Origin: Niallia circulans NBRC 13626
GTDB lineage: Bacteria > Bacillota > Bacilli > Bacillales > Cytobacillaceae
Assembly: GCF_001591585.1 (NCBI RefSeq)
Contig: NZ_BCVE01000001.1
Coordinates: 404,773-468,772 of the forward strand
Direction of reading: 5' to 3'
DNA length: 64,000 bases
In this document: one piece after another, positions 18,887 through 29,118 of the stretch
Layout: every line of letters begins with the position of its first letter
Position numbering within the stretch: position 1 is the first letter of the stretch
The notes under the pieces: model-generated
What the model was told of the DNA's origin: nothing
Databases searched by the model: none
What the model saw: the letters and a program-made list of their open reading frames with translations, nothing else
Position numbers and translations under genes: made by a program

Positions 18887-19870
18887 TTACGTTTCCAACA
18901 AAATATCCGCAGAGTAAATCGAATGCATAACACCTTGCTCATCTTCAAGTAGCAAAACACCATCTTCTGTAATACCCTTTGCAAGTCCCACTATGCTTCC
19001 ATTCAGCGTATTAGCCGTCACTTTTTGTCCTAGACTCACCGAATAGCTTTCCCACAGAAGCTTGATTGGATAAAAACCTTTCTCTAAATAAAGCTGATAT
19101 AATTTTTCCAGCTGCAGCATGATTCCTTGGATAAGTTCTGCCCGATCCCAGCTCTTTTGTGTTTCTAGATAAATAGAAGTGGCACTTGATTGGAGATCTT
19201 TCTCAAAGTCCTCAAGCTGCTGATTCACATTAATTCCTATTCCGATGATCAACGAATGAACTCTATCACTATCTGCTTGCATTTCTGTTAAGATGCCTGT
19301 TAGTTTTTTTCCATGCAATAAAAGATCATTTGGCCATTTAATATCTGCTTGCACCCCAGTTACTTCATGAATTCCTTGGACGACTGCAACAGCTGTCAGC
19401 AATGTCAGCTGCGGCGCTCTCATTATCGGAATGTTCGGTTTTAAAATAAGACTCATCCATATTCCCTTATATTTAGGTGATTGCCATTTTCTTTCTAACC
19501 GTCCTCTGCCCCCTAATTGCTCTTCTGCTATCACTAATGTTCCCTCTTCTGCTCCCTCCAGCGCAAGTTTCTGGGCAATAGTTTGAGTAGAATCCACCGA
19601 GTCTTCAAAATGAATATTTCTTCCCATGTACTTCGTATTTAAGCCAAAAAAAATTTTATCCGGCACAATTTTTTCTGGTGAACTGATAATTCGATAGCCT
19701 TTTTTGCGGACAGCTTCTAATATAAAGCCATCTTTTCGCAATGACTCAATATGTTTCCAAATGGCTGTTCGCGAACACCCTAAAAGTTCTGCTAGCGATT
19801 CACCAGATAAATATTGATCAGGGTTATTAGTAAAGGCTTCAATTAATCCTTTTCTTATATCTGATGACAT
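18887..19870 (-). CDS. birA: bifunctional biotin-protein ligase and biotin repressor
   Basis: A 327-aa BirA with an N-terminal winged helix-turn-helix (about 20-45, LAELLGCSRTAIWKHIESL) and a ligase domain with the biotinyl-AMP loop GGRGRLERKW (about 120-129) and IKWPNDLL. It biotinylates acetyl-CoA and pyruvate carboxylase carriers and represses biotin genes. ATG 19870 is preferred because GGAG lies 11 bases before it; GTG 19882 overlaps that site. It overlaps the cca end by 16 bp. Confidence 0.95.
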   Translation of the reverse strand: MSSDIRKGLIEAFTNNPDQYLSGESLAELLGCSRTAIWKHIESLRKDGFILEAVRKKGYRIISSPEKIVPDKIFFGLNTKYMGRNIHFEDSVDSTQTIAQKLALEGAEEGTLVIAEEQLGGRGRLERKWQSPKYKGIWMSLILKPNIPIMRAPQLTLLTAVAVVQGIHEVTGVQADIKWPNDLLLHGKKLTGILTEMQADSDRVHSLIIGIGINVNQQLEDFEKDLQSSATSIYLETQKSWDRAELIQGIMLQLEKLYQLYLEKGFYPIKLLWESYSVSLGQKVTANTLNGSIVGLAKGITEDGVLLLEDEQGVMHSIYSADILLET

Positions 19871-21060
19871 TGTTTCAGCCACTCCTTTATTAATTGCTTG
19901 TCATTAGAAAGCTTTTCTTCTACGACATTCCTTTCCACTAAGGAGAGAACATCTTTTATCCACGGACCAGGTTTTTTTTCTGTCCAGCTTAATAGATCGT
20001 TTCCGCCAATTTTAAGTTCTTCCATTGATTTAATCGGCAGCTTCTCATACCTTTCTTCTAGATGAACAATATCTATGTTTACCTCGTTATTTTTTAAAAG
20101 TTGATACATTTTTTCCACACTAACCGCAACAGATAATGTAGCAAAATACAGCGCCTGATTAGACCAATTAGTCATCTGTTCTCTTTGCAGCATCCAATAT
20201 ATTAGCTTTTGAATAGCCTTTATTTGCTTGACCGATAACTTCCATGCTCGCAAAAACAATTCTATCTGGTGCTTCTCCTTCCTTCCTAGACATAAAAGTA
20301 AAACAGCCCATTTTTCTTGCAATTCAAGCTTGGTCAGCGGTAATTTTGCGAATTTAGAAATCCCTTTTTCTTCTGAGGATAGCATCGGTAAAATTTGATA
20401 CATCTTAGTTTCTACCATAATTTCTAAAGCTTCCAAACACCATGGACCATGTAATAGTTTTTCAAATTCAGCGGTTATTCTCTCTACCGCTATTTTTGAA
20501 AGCAGCTGTCGATTATTTCTAATGCCATTCAGCGTTTCTGTCTCTAGGTGGAAGCCTAAAGTACTCACAAACCGAATTCCTCTCATTATTCTTAACGCGT
20601 CTTCTTTAAAACGTTCGTTCGGATTGCCAACTGTTTTAATTTCTTTCTTTTCTAAGGATTCTTTCCCATTGAAATAATCGATGACATGGCCGTTTTTATC
20701 CATTGCCATTGCATTAATGGTGAAATCACGGCGTTTTAGATCTTCTTTTAGCTCTCGTACAAAATATACTTGCTCTGGTCTGCGGTAATCTCGATATGTG
20801 GATTCTGTTCGAAAAGTTGTTATTTCATATGTATGTTGATCCCATATTACCATCACGGTTCCATGGGCAATCCCCACATCAATAGTGTGAGGAAAGATCG
20901 ATTTAATTTCTTCCGGCGTTGCGGAAGAAGCGATATCGATATCATGAATTTGCTTATTTAATAAATGGTCGCGAACTGCTCCTCCTACAAAATATGCTTC
21001 ATAACCCGCTTCCTCGATTTTATTAATAATCGGGAGAGCTTCTTTAAACGGATTTATCAT
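19855..21060 (-). CDS. cca: CCA-adding tRNA nucleotidyltransferase
   Basis: A 401-aa class II nucleotidyltransferase that builds or repairs the 3' CCA of tRNAs. The head has GGAVRDHLL (26-34) and the metal-binding DID (40-42); [12 protein letters not shown] and [14 protein letters not shown] follow. Length is usual (B. subtilis about 397). Start ATG lies inside the end of bshA with a 17-bp overlap; the stop is inside birA. Confidence 0.96.
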   Translation of the reverse strand: MINPFKEALPIINKIEEAGYEAYFVGGAVRDHLLNKQIHDIDIASSATPEEIKSIFPHTIDVGIAHGTVMVIWDQHTYEITTFRTESTYRDYRRPEQVYFVRELKEDLKRRDFTINAMAMDKNGHVIDYFNGKESLEKKEIKTVGNPNERFKEDALRIMRGIRFVSTLGFHLETETLNGIRNNRQLLSKIAVERITAEFEKLLHGPWCLEALEIMVETKMYQILPMLSSEEKGISKFAKLPLTKLELQEKWAVLLLCLGRKEKHQIELFLRAWKLSVKQIKAIQKLIYWMLQREQMTNWSNQALYFATLSVAVSVEKMYQLLKNNEVNIDIVHLEERYEKLPIKSMEELKIGGNDLLSWTEKKPGPWIKDVLSLVERNVVEEKLSNDKQLIKEWLKQCHQI

Positions 21061-22198
21061 TCATTTCACCAGTTTCTAAAATAGATTTATAAATCTCTAT
21101 ATATTGGTCAACGATGATATCGGCCTTGAAATAATCTCGTACTCTCGAAATCGAACGCTGTGAAAATTGGGCATGCTTCTTTTCATCCGTTAACAGCTTT
21201 ATCGAATGTTCAGCAATATCTTCTATATCTCCAAGTTCACAAATATAGCCTGTCTCATTTGGAACAATTACCTCGGGAATACCGCCGACATTTGTTCCTA
21301 TGACGGGAACCCCGCACGCCATCGCTTCTAATGCCACTAAACCGAAGCTTTCTTTTTCCGAAAGAAGCAGCATGAGATCACTTAAAGAATAGAGCTCCTC
21401 CAAATTCTCTTGTTTGCCAAGGAATAATACCTTTTGTCTTAATTGGAGCTCATCCACTAATTTGGTCACCTTCGACATTTCCGGTCCATCACCAACAAGC
21501 AATAGTTTTGCTGAAATCTGATTTGCGATTTGTTTGAATGCTTGTACAACATCCGTAACTCTTTTCACTCCTCTAAAATTAGAGACATGAATAACAACTT
21601 TTTCTGTATCGGAAATTGCCAGTTCTTTTTTCAAATGACTTGCGTCGACTTTACGATAAATTCGCTCATCAATAAAATTATAAACAGGGAGTATTTCTTT
21701 GTTTGGCTCAATTACTTCATGAGTTTGTGCGATTAATGAATTAGAAACTGCTGTTACTAGATCTGATTTTTCAATTCCAAAACGTATTCCCGCTGCAAGT
21801 GATGGATCATATCCTAGTACTGTTATATCCGTGCCATGAAGCGTTGTAACTATTTTGACGTCCCTGTTGCTCATCTGTTTTGCTAATATAGCACAAACAG
21901 CGTGTGGGATTGCATAGTGAACATGCAGCAAGTCTAACTCTTCTCGATTAATGACTTCTGCCATTTTGCTGCTTAATGCTAAATCATATGGCGGATATTG
22001 AAAAACAGCATATTGATTTACTTCCACTTGATGGTAATAAATATTCGGATACATTTTATTTAAACGAAAAGGAATACTGGAAGAAATAAAGTGAATTTCG
22101 TGTCCTCTCTCAGCCAGCATCTTTCCTAATTCTGTTGCAATAACTCCTGATCCGCCAACTGTTGGATAACAGGTAATGCCGATTTTTAATTTTTTCAT
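21044..22198 (-). CDS. bshA: N-acetyl-alpha-D-glucosaminyl L-malate synthase
   Basis: A 384-aa GT4-family glycosyltransferase that makes the first bacillithiol intermediate from UDP-GlcNAc and L-malate. It begins with [19 protein letters not shown] and shows [18 protein letters not shown] and the C-terminal EX7E region [19 protein letters not shown]. Length is as expected. It overlaps bshB1 by four bases and cca by 17, so it sits in a tightly coupled operon. Confidence 0.95.
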   Translation of the reverse strand: MKKLKIGITCYPTVGGSGVIATELGKMLAERGHEIHFISSSIPFRLNKMYPNIYYHQVEVNQYAVFQYPPYDLALSSKMAEVINREELDLLHVHYAIPHAVCAILAKQMSNRDVKIVTTLHGTDITVLGYDPSLAAGIRFGIEKSDLVTAVSNSLIAQTHEVIEPNKEILPVYNFIDERIYRKVDASHLKKELAISDTEKVVIHVSNFRGVKRVTDVVQAFKQIANQISAKLLLVGDGPEMSKVTKLVDELQLRQKVLFLGKQENLEELYSLSDLMLLLSEKESFGLVALEAMACGVPVIGTNVGGIPEVIVPNETGYICELGDIEDIAEHSIKLLTDEKKHAQFSQRSISRVRDYFKADIIVDQYIEIYKSILETGEMNDKSV

Positions 22199-22908
22199 TT
22201 GTCTCCACCTAATAAATCTTGATTTAATAATATTGGCTTAGATTTTATAAATCCTTCTGCATAAATCACACCAACTTCTTTGCCAAACAGTTTTTCTCTT
22301 GCTTCTATTGTGTCAATATAACCATTTGTTAATGGGGTTTCCACACTGTTTTCGCCTTTAACAAATTGACTTTGATAACAATTTAAACTAGCTTGCTTTT
22401 GCTCCATATAATCGCTAATATCAATAACAAAATCAGGTTTATGAAAACCATTTATCATATAATAGTATTGATTCTGTACTTTATGCGCTGATGTATTTCC
22501 AACCCGATAGTTTTTTATACCTGCTGAAAAGACTGCTTCCTTCACAATTCTGGTGCAATTTCCATGATCTGGATGTCTATCTTCCCAATAAGGGGAAAAC
22601 ACTAACTTTGGTTTGTATGTACGAATCACTTCCACTACTTTTTTTATAGCATTTTCTTCTAGATATAAACCTCGATCAGGAATCTGCAATGTAATCCTTT
22701 CAGCAATCCCCAAGACTTCTCCTGCCTTTTCCGCTTCTTGTTTACGTCTTTGTACTGTGCCATTTGAAGAAAGATTACTTTCTGTTAAATCACAAATTAT
22801 AATCTTTCTCCCCTGTGCGGCATATTTTGCAATAGTTGCACCCATGCCGATTTCTACATCATCGGCATGAGCACCAAAAGCGAGTATATCTATTTCATCA
22901 GTTATCAT
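22195..22908 (-). CDS. bshB1: bacillithiol biosynthesis deacetylase
   Basis: A 237-aa LmbE/PIG-L family zinc deacetylase removing acetyl from GlcNAc-malate. It shows [13 protein letters not shown] with the metal-binding His-x-Asp-Asp (14-17), [13 protein letters not shown], and [11 protein letters not shown] 22908 fits the family start but has no clear ribosome site. ATG 22953 adds 15 residues and has GGAG 12 bases upstream. The start is therefore uncertain. Overlap with mgsA is 11 or 56 bp. Confidence 0.92.
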   Translation of the reverse strand: MITDEIDILAFGAHADDVEIGMGATIAKYAAQGRKIIICDLTESNLSSNGTVQRRKQEAEKAGEVLGIAERITLQIPDRGLYLEENAIKKVVEVIRTYKPKLVFSPYWEDRHPDHGNCTRIVKEAVFSAGIKNYRVGNTSAHKVQNQYYYMINGFHKPDFVIDISDYMEQKQASLNCYQSQFVKGENSVETPLTNGYIDTIEAREKLFGKEVGVIYAEGFIKSKPILLNQDLLGGDK

Positions 22909-23344
22909 TGAGTTTTTCTGTGAATTTTTTTGCCACTGGTTCTGTCTTTCCATGAACTATCTTTCTCCAATCTATGTCACCTTGCTCGAGTCCTCGAATT
23001 AATACTTCTCCAGTTCCCATATTTGTTGCTAGAGGAACAGAATAAACATCACATAAACGGATTAATGCTGTAACATCAGGTTCATGAGGCTGTGCTGTTA
23101 AAGGATCTCTAAAGAAAAAAACCATATCCATATCATTATTAGCAATATAAGAGCCAATTTCTTGATCACCGCCGAGTGGTCCTGAATGAAAACGATGTAC
23201 ATCTAACCCTGTTGCTTCTTGAATTCTACCACCTGTTGTTCCAGTTGCGTATAAAGTATGCTTTGCAAATATATTTTTATAAGCAACAACAAAAGCAACC
23301 ATGTCATTTTTCTTTTTATCATGAGCAATTAAAGCAATGTTCAT
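22898..23344 (-). CDS. mgsA: methylglyoxal synthase
   Basis: A 148-aa enzyme turning dihydroxyacetone phosphate into methylglyoxal, an overflow bypass of glycolysis. Key elements are ALIAHDKKK at the N-terminus, TGTTG (34-38) for phosphate binding, SGPLGGDQ with the catalytic Asp60, and the His of [10 protein letters not shown]. It is slightly longer at the C-terminus than B. subtilis MgsA (about 137). It lies 13 bp after dapB. Confidence 0.96.
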   Translation of the reverse strand: MNIALIAHDKKKNDMVAFVVAYKNIFAKHTLYATGTTGGRIQEATGLDVHRFHSGPLGGDQEIGSYIANNDMDMVFFFRDPLTAQPHEPDVTALIRLCDVYSVPLATNMGTGEVLIRGLEQGDIDWRKIVHGKTEPVAKKFTEKLNDN

Positions 23345-23357
23345 CCTAATTCCACTC

Positions 23358-24158
23358 CTACTCCATAATATTTTCTAAACCGTATATCAATACATTTACC
23401 TTTAATACCTCTTCTACTGCAAATTTAACACCTGACATAAAGGAAGCCCGATTATAAGAATCATGTCTAATGGTTAATGACTCTCCATCTGATCCGAACA
23501 TAACCTGTTGATGGGCAATTAAGCCTGGCAGACGTGTAGAGTGTATTCTCATTCCATCAAAATCTGCGCCTCTTGCTCCTGGAATGGTCTCTTTTTCGTC
23601 TGGATGACCTTGTTTTTTGCTTTCTCTTACTTCCGCAATAAGCTCGGCTGTTTTTACAGCAGTTCCAGATGGTGCATCCAGTTTTTGATCATGATGCATT
23701 TCCATAATTTCCACATCTGCAAAATAGCGTGCAGCCATTTTAGAGAATTTCATCATTAACACAGCACCCAAAGCAAAATTTGGCGCAATGATACAGCCGC
23801 GATTCATTTCTTCACATAATTTTTCTAATTCGGCTAAGTTTTCTTTAGTAAATCCAGTTGTTCCTACTACTGGTCTAACGCCATAGCTTAAAGCTGTTTT
23901 AGCATGATGCATCCCGAACTCAGGCGTTGTTAAATCAATAAGTACATCCGGCTTTTCTGTTTGTAGACATTTTTCTATATCCGTATATACTGGTACATCA
24001 TAAGAAGCAAAGCCTTCTATCTCTTTTAAGCTTTTCCCCTCATTCTTATGATCTAAAACTGCAACAAGTTCAAAATTCTCTGTTCTTCCCATTAAATAAA
24101 CTGCTTCTTTTCCCATTCTGCCTCTAGGTCCTGCGATTACGATTTTTACTTTATTCAA
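23358..24158 (-). CDS. dapB: 4-hydroxy-tetrahydrodipicolinate reductase
   Basis: A 266-aa NAD(P)H-dependent reductase of lysine and dipicolinate synthesis. The N-terminal nucleotide-binding loop is AGPRGRMG. The catalytic segment [15 protein letters not shown] carries the His pair and the Lys. GTTGFTKE and [11 protein letters not shown] are also typical. Full length. It is between ypjD and mgsA as in B. subtilis. Confidence 0.96.
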   Translation of the reverse strand: MNKVKIVIAGPRGRMGKEAVYLMGRTENFELVAVLDHKNEGKSLKEIEGFASYDVPVYTDIEKCLQTEKPDVLIDLTTPEFGMHHAKTALSYGVRPVVGTTGFTKENLAELEKLCEEMNRGCIIAPNFALGAVLMMKFSKMAARYFADVEIMEMHHDQKLDAPSGTAVKTAELIAEVRESKKQGHPDEKETIPGARGADFDGMRIHSTRLPGLIAHQQVMFGSDGESLTIRHDSYNRASFMSGVKFAVEEVLKVNVLIYGLENIME

Positions 24159-24188
24159 TGTCCTAACTCCTTAGTATGTATTTTGTCT

Positions 24189-24521
24189 TTATTGATCTTT
24201 TCTTGTCCAACGATCTTTATCCCGTGTATTAAATTTATGCATAACACGATTATGCGCTTCTTCTAAATCGATATTAAGTGAATTGGCTAAACAAGTTAAC
24301 ACGAACAGCATATCCCCCATTTCATCCGTAATTTCTTTCTCTGTTTCCGTTTCTTTTTTTGGTTTCTCCCCATAGTAATGGTTTACTTCTCTAGCCAGCT
24401 CTCCTAACTCTTCTGTCAGACGGGCAAGCATAGCCAGCGGACTGAAATAACCTTCTTTAAATTGTCCTATGTATTCATCTACTTCTCTTTGTATGTCTTT
24501 CACCGTTTTTTCCTGATTCAA
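24189..24521 (-). CDS. ypjD: MazG-like nucleotide pyrophosphohydrolase YpjD
   Basis: A 110-aa single-domain MazG-type protein of the all-alpha NTP pyrophosphatase superfamily. It has RLTEELGELAREVNHYYGEKPKK and ITDEMGDMLFVLTCLAN with the Glu and Asp residues that bind Mg. TTG 24521 is preferred (AGAGG eight bases upstream and a start matching the family); GTG 24530 overlaps the site. It heads the operon down to birA. The substrate is unproven. Confidence 0.88.
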   Translation of the reverse strand: MNQEKTVKDIQREVDEYIGQFKEGYFSPLAMLARLTEELGELAREVNHYYGEKPKKETETEKEITDEMGDMLFVLTCLANSLNIDLEEAHNRVMHKFNTRDKDRWTRKDQ

Positions 24522-24674
24522 TATAAGCACCTCTAGTCAATAAGTAATCTTATCCAATTCCATGTTAGCTAATCTAAACCATTTTTACAAACATTTTTGA
24601 CGATATTGATATAAGTACCTAAAAATGCTTGTCTTTATTTACCTAACATTATTTTTTCTTGCTTATCTGCTAGA

Positions 24675-24703
24675 TTGCCCAACTGCATGTGATTCGATAT
24701 AAT
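24675..24703 (+). promoter_or_regulatory. sigma-A promoter for ypjC
   Basis: TTGCCC and a perfect TATAAT are spaced by 17 bases, 47 bp upstream of the ypjC start. Confidence 0.62.
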
Positions 24704-24750
24704 GGATACGCTAATAATAATGCATTTTGTCTAAGAAAGAAGGCGAGTCG

Positions 24751-25629
24751 ATGTTTAAAAGTATTAAAGTTAAAAATATCTTGTTCATCCTTTTAGGATC
24801 TGCGATATTTTCCTTCGGTATTGTTCATTTCAATATGCAGAACAATTTAGCAGAAGGCGGTTTTACTGGTATTACGCTTTTATTATATGCATTATGGAAT
24901 TGGGATCCTTCCATCACAAATTTACTGCTAAATATCCCTTTATTTTTTATTGGATGGAAGTTATTAGGAAGAAATGTTTTTATTTACACGATTATTGGAA
25001 CCGTAGCAGTGTCTATTTTCCTCTGGTTTTTTCAGCTTCCAAAGATCGAGTTACATATTCCCCTCACTGAAGATTTGACTCTAGCTGCTTTATTTGCAGG
25101 AACATTCATTGGTGTCGGCTTAGGTATTATTTTCCGCTATGGAGGGACAACTGGCGGAGTTGATATTATAGCTAGATTAGGGTTTAAGTATTTCGGATGG
25201 AGTATGGGAAAAACCATGTTCTTTTTTGACTTTTGTGTCATTACGCTTTCGTTGATCACCTATCTATCATACAGAGAAGCAATGTATACATTGGTTGCTG
25301 TTTTTGTTGGGGCAAGAGTAATCGACTTTATTCAAGAAGGCGCATATGCAGCTAGAGGAGCAATGATCATTTCTGACGATAACGAAAAAATCGCTAATAA
25401 GATAATGAGTGAAATGGATCGTGGTGTTACTGTATTAAAAGGACATGGTTCTTTTACTAAACAAGATCGCGAAGTACTTTATTGTGTTGTCGCAAAAACA
25501 GAAATTGTTCGTTTAAAAAGCATCATTACAAGCATAGATCCACATGCATTTGTATCGGTTAGTGTCGTTCATGATGTAATGGGTGAAGGTTTCACTTTAG
25601 ATGAATATAAACAGCCTCTCGAGAAATAA
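24751..25629 (+). CDS. ypjC: YitT family membrane protein (DUF161 + DUF2179)
   Basis: A 292-aa protein with about five membrane segments in the first 195 residues, including the conserved FRYGGTTGGVDIIARL and GARVIDFIQEG, and a C-terminal cytoplasmic DUF2179 domain (about 205-285; RGVTVLKGHGSFTKQDREVLYCVV). ATG 24751 has AAGGCGAG in front; TTG 24727 would give eight more residues without a site. It is the only plus-strand gene in this part. The function is unknown, possibly transport or second-messenger binding. Confidence 0.88.
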   Translation: MFKSIKVKNILFILLGSAIFSFGIVHFNMQNNLAEGGFTGITLLLYALWNWDPSITNLLLNIPLFFIGWKLLGRNVFIYTIIGTVAVSIFLWFFQLPKIELHIPLTEDLTLAALFAGTFIGVGLGIIFRYGGTTGGVDIIARLGFKYFGWSMGKTMFFFDFCVITLSLITYLSYREAMYTLVAVFVGARVIDFIQEGAYAARGAMIISDDNEKIANKIMSEMDRGVTVLKGHGSFTKQDREVLYCVVAKTEIVRLKSIITSIDPHAFVSVSVVHDVMGEGFTLDEYKQPLEK

Positions 25630-25632
25630 ACT

Positions 25633-25698
25633 AAAAAATTGTATTCACTTTGCATTTAATGAAAGAAAATACTCGCAATGATGAATACAATTTTTTTG
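25633..25698. terminator. bidirectional terminator between ypjC and the serine hydrolase gene
   Basis: AAATTGTATTC/GAATACAATTT arms, continued by A and T runs on both sides, enclose a loop of about 35 bases between two convergent genes. Confidence 0.75.
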
Positions 25699-25712
25699 TT
25701 CTTACTATTGAC

Positions 25713-26747
25713 TTAATAATCATTGCCAAAAATAGAATGATAGATCTCACCTATTATCCCTTTCATTTGATGTACACCTAAATCAGTATTTGTCATAATT
25801 ATCGCGCCTTTTTTTAATAATGGGTAAGCTACAAGCATGCTCTGAAATCCAATCCCCCATCCTAATGAAGAAATTTCCACTTCTTTATTAGAACTATCTA
25901 AAAACACGCTCAGTCCGATCCAATTTTTGTTCCCTTGCGGACTGATTATATCCTTAGCATTTTTTCTCGATAATCCTAATTGACTTCTACCTTCCAAAGC
26001 ATTCATTAATTCCAATACTAAAATCGCTAAATCAGCGGGAGTAGTCCAAATACCACAGGCTGCTGGATAAGGATAAAAGGGGTAGCTTCCGTAGACAATC
26101 TGTCCTTTTTTATCATGACCAGAAGAAATATTTTCGACACCTCTTATATCAATACAGCTCTGATTCATATGTAAAGGCTGAAAGAGAAATTCTTTTAATA
26201 CTATGTGAAAAGATTTCTGCAAAGTATCTTCAATCAGTTGTTGAATAATGCAAAAGCCAGCGTCCGAGTAATGAAATGCACTCATTGGTTCACAACTAAT
26301 CTGTATTTTCTGCCGATTGAATACGGAAGTTCCTTCTAATATGTCTATCATAGGAGGAACCTCCTCGTTTTCTTTCCATTCACTAAAACTACCTTCTGGG
26401 TCAATAATACCTGATTGATGACTCAAAAGATCTCTTAAAGTTACTTTTTTGCCTTTTATCTGTTTATTTGCTGTTAAATGCCAGGAGCTAAGTTTAACAT
26501 TAACATCTTCATCTAAATCAAGCAGTCCAGTCTCTACTAGCTTTAAAACCAGCATAGCTGTCACAAACTTACTTATAGAAGCAGAATGGAAGCTTGTCTG
26601 TTCATTAATTTTATCCGTTTTACCTGATTCCTTCATGCCATACTGTTTGATACAACTAAGTTTTCCATCTTGTATTACCGCTATGCTTAAACCAGCTATC
26701 TTATAATGATTCATTCGTTCTTTTACATTTAGATTTGTTAGTGCCAT
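25713..26747 (-). CDS. beta-lactamase family (serine hydrolase) protein, cytoplasmic
   Basis: A 344-aa class C beta-lactamase-like hydrolase. The SxxK motif is SISK (Ser57, Lys60), the second motif is Tyr160-Ser-Asp in AFHYSDAGF, and LRDLLSHQSGI is the usual landmark of this family. No signal peptide or lipobox is present, so it is likely an intracellular esterase or peptidase rather than a secreted beta-lactamase. ATG follows AGGAGGAG. It is not part of the B. subtilis order here. The substrate is unknown. Confidence 0.88.
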   Translation of the reverse strand: MALTNLNVKERMNHYKIAGLSIAVIQDGKLSCIKQYGMKESGKTDKINEQTSFHSASISKFVTAMLVLKLVETGLLDLDEDVNVKLSSWHLTANKQIKGKKVTLRDLLSHQSGIIDPEGSFSEWKENEEVPPMIDILEGTSVFNRQKIQISCEPMSAFHYSDAGFCIIQQLIEDTLQKSFHIVLKEFLFQPLHMNQSCIDIRGVENISSGHDKKGQIVYGSYPFYPYPAACGIWTTPADLAILVLELMNALEGRSQLGLSRKNAKDIISPQGNKNWIGLSVFLDSSNKEVEISSLGWGIGFQSMLVAYPLLKKGAIIMTNTDLGVHQMKGIIGEIYHSIFGNDY

Positions 26748-26879
26748 CCCAACTCCTCCTATTTTCTTTTAGGGCAATTATAGCATAAAAAAACGAACGT
26801 ACGATCTATTTAGATTATAATTATCTCAAAGCCGAAGCTTCTCTCGCCGTCTATAAGAAATGATATTCTAGCTATTACC

Positions 26880-28106
26880 TTATTTTAAAGAGGAATGAAT
26901 TTCACTAACCCGCTTATCCGTTGGTAGTATATATGTCAATATTCCTAATAGCGGCAGCAGGCTACAAATAATCATAATTGCTTGCAAACTAAATGCGTCT
27001 CCAATAACACCAAAGATTACTCCACCAAGTGCCCCCATTCCAAATGCTAACCCTACAATTAAGCCAGACACAAGGCCAATCATACCTGGAAGCAGCTCTT
27101 GTGCATAAACAACGGTCACACTGAAACTAGACTGTAAAATAAAGCCGATGATAAATAATAAAGGTCCTATTAGCCAAAACGGCATATGTGGGAGTAGTAA
27201 AGCAAACGGTGCAGATCCGATTAAAGAAAAGAGAAGAATCGTTCTTTTCCCAAAGCGATCTGCCAATGGTCCACCAAGAAAAGTCCCAATTACACCAGCA
27301 AGTAAAAACACAAAAACAAATATTTGCGCATTTTCAATACTTAAGCCAAACTTCTCTATTAAATAAAAGTGAAGGAAATTACTAATTCCCGCTCCATACC
27401 ACGAACGTGCAAATACAAGGAAAATTAATAAACATATTGCCAGAATAATTTCTTTATTAACAACAAATTCCCGCTTTCCTTGTTGTTTCCTTTGTGGATT
27501 TCTAATATACAATTCTCTCTTATACCAAGTTGATACTTGAAATAATACAATCATGCCAATTGTAGCTAGAAGAGTAAACCAAATGGTTCCGAATTGACCT
27601 GTTCGTACAAAAATAAAAGCAGTAAATACAGGTGCTAATGACTGACCTGCATTTCCGCCCACTTGATAAATTGATTGGGCAAGCCCGCGTTTCGCTCCGG
27701 CTGCCATATAAGAAACACGAGATCCTTCTGGATGGAAGATAGCGGAACCAAATCCAATAAATAAAACGGATAATAAGACCAAGTAAAAATTTGGAGCGAG
27801 AGAAAGGCCCAGCATTCCGATTAAGCTTGAGAACATTGCAATCGGCAATAAATATGGTGCTGGCCTTTTATCTGCCAAAACACCAAACACAGGTTGTAAA
27901 ATAGAGGATGTAATGTTTAATGCAAAGGCAATCCAACCAATTTGTGTATAATTTAATTCCATTGACTTTTGGATAACAGGAAATAAGGCAGGCACAACCG
28001 ATTGCATACAATCATTCAAAAAATGTCCAAGACTTATCGCAAATAAAATCCGATAAATAGTCATCTCCTGCCGCTTTTTCCCTTGTACATATTCAGCAGT
28101 TTGCAA
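26880..28106 (-). CDS. MFS efflux transporter of the Fsr (fosmidomycin resistance) type
   Basis: A 408-aa protein with 12 predicted membrane segments. It has ISLGHFLNDCMQSVVPALFP, LQPVFGVLADKRPAPYLLP, GFGSAIFHPEGSRVSYMAAG and GLAQSIYQVGGNAGQSLAP, which closely match the Fsr family. Members export drugs or sugars; fosmidomycin transport is known for the E. coli member only. The start is TTG 28106 behind AGAAGGG; an internal ATG at 28064 is less well spaced. It is part of the non-syntenic insertion. Confidence 0.88.
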   Translation of the reverse strand: MQTAEYVQGKKRQEMTIYRILFAISLGHFLNDCMQSVVPALFPVIQKSMELNYTQIGWIAFALNITSSILQPVFGVLADKRPAPYLLPIAMFSSLIGMLGLSLAPNFYLVLLSVLFIGFGSAIFHPEGSRVSYMAAGAKRGLAQSIYQVGGNAGQSLAPVFTAFIFVRTGQFGTIWFTLLATIGMIVLFQVSTWYKRELYIRNPQRKQQGKREFVVNKEIILAICLLIFLVFARSWYGAGISNFLHFYLIEKFGLSIENAQIFVFVFLLAGVIGTFLGGPLADRFGKRTILLFSLIGSAPFALLLPHMPFWLIGPLLFIIGFILQSSFSVTVVYAQELLPGMIGLVSGLIVGLAFGMGALGGVIFGVIGDAFSLQAIMIICSLLPLLGILTYILPTDKRVSEIHSSLK

Positions 28107-28284
28107 AAAAACCCTTCTTTCTTTTGTTTTCTTTTATGTAAATGGCATTGTTTATTATACACCTAGCATCTTTTAAAATCTATAATTTTCTAAAAACTCA
28201 AAATTCAAAGAACTTGATTCATCAAGATATTTCTCTCCCATAAAAAGTTCCGTGTAATACCACAAATCTTCTTTTTTGATGGAG

Positions 28285-28336
28285 AAAAAACCCAACCAAT
28301 GATACGAAAGGCTTTCGTATCATTGGTTGGGTTTAG
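28285..28336 (-). terminator. terminator after the YugP-type gene, a 23-bp perfect palindrome
   Basis: Arms 28288-28310 and 28312-28334 are perfectly complementary with one base between them. The minus-strand transcript then enters six T. It shares the AAACCCAACCAAT arm with the terminator at 7512-7570. Confidence 0.88.
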
Positions 28337-28376
28337 TTTCGACTGGATAAATTAAAGCCCAGCTTATTTTTAATTT

Positions 28377-29051
28377 CTATTCATCTCTTAACATTCCTGT
28401 ATAAATCAACAGCAAACGAACTAGTTCGAGAACAGCAACTGCTGCCGCTGCCACATATGTTAATGCTGCTGCATTCAACACTTTTTTCGTTTCTCTTTCC
28501 TCATCGTTTCTTATAATCCCTAATGACACAACTTGATCCATCGCACGGTTAGATGCGTTAAATTCCACTGGAAGTGTAACAAATTGAAACAATACGCCGG
28601 CCGCCATTAAGATGATACCTAATAACATCATCTCTGGAAGTCTTGCAAACATTCCAATTAAGATAAATATCCACGATGCATTGCTTCCAAAATTAGCAAC
28701 TGGAACTAATGTAGAACGAAAACGTAAGAAAGAGTATTCTTGCTGATCTTGGATAGCATGACCAACTTCATGTGCTGCAATAGCAGCAGCTGCTACTGAA
28801 TGCCCATGATAGTTATCAGTAGATAAACGGACAACTTTAGAACGGGGATCATAATGGTCAGACAATACCCCTCTTGTTTCCTCGACAGATACATCATAAA
28901 GCCCATTAGAATCTAATATTCTTCTCGCTACCTCTCTACCGGACATATGGGAGGAAGAAGCTACTTTGGAATATTTTTTGTATGCACTCTTCACCTTCAT
29001 TTGTGCCCAAATAGGGATGAGAATTATTAGAATAAAATATATAAAAATCAT
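28377..29051 (-). CDS. YugP-type membrane zinc metallopeptidase
   Basis: A 224-aa membrane protein with an N-terminal helix (1-17), a zinc-binding HEVGH at 94-98, and further hydrophobic segments at about 115-150 and 190-218. It matches the YugP/DUF-type neutral zinc metallopeptidase family in length and in motifs YDPRSKVVRLS and FVTLPVEFNASNRA. In B. subtilis yugP is elsewhere, so this gene is in a different place. Substrates are unknown. A GGGGG ribosome site precedes ATG 29051. Confidence 0.9.
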   Translation of the reverse strand: MIFIYFILIILIPIWAQMKVKSAYKKYSKVASSSHMSGREVARRILDSNGLYDVSVEETRGVLSDHYDPRSKVVRLSTDNYHGHSVAAAAIAAHEVGHAIQDQQEYSFLRFRSTLVPVANFGSNASWIFILIGMFARLPEMMLLGIILMAAGVLFQFVTLPVEFNASNRAMDQVVSLGIIRNDEERETKKVLNAAALTYVAAAAVAVLELVRLLLIYTGMLRDE

Positions 29052-29118
29052 GTTTTTCCCCCTATTATTTCTTGTAGTATATTTTTATTGTAAGCAGGAA
29101 AAACACCAAAGTCAAATA

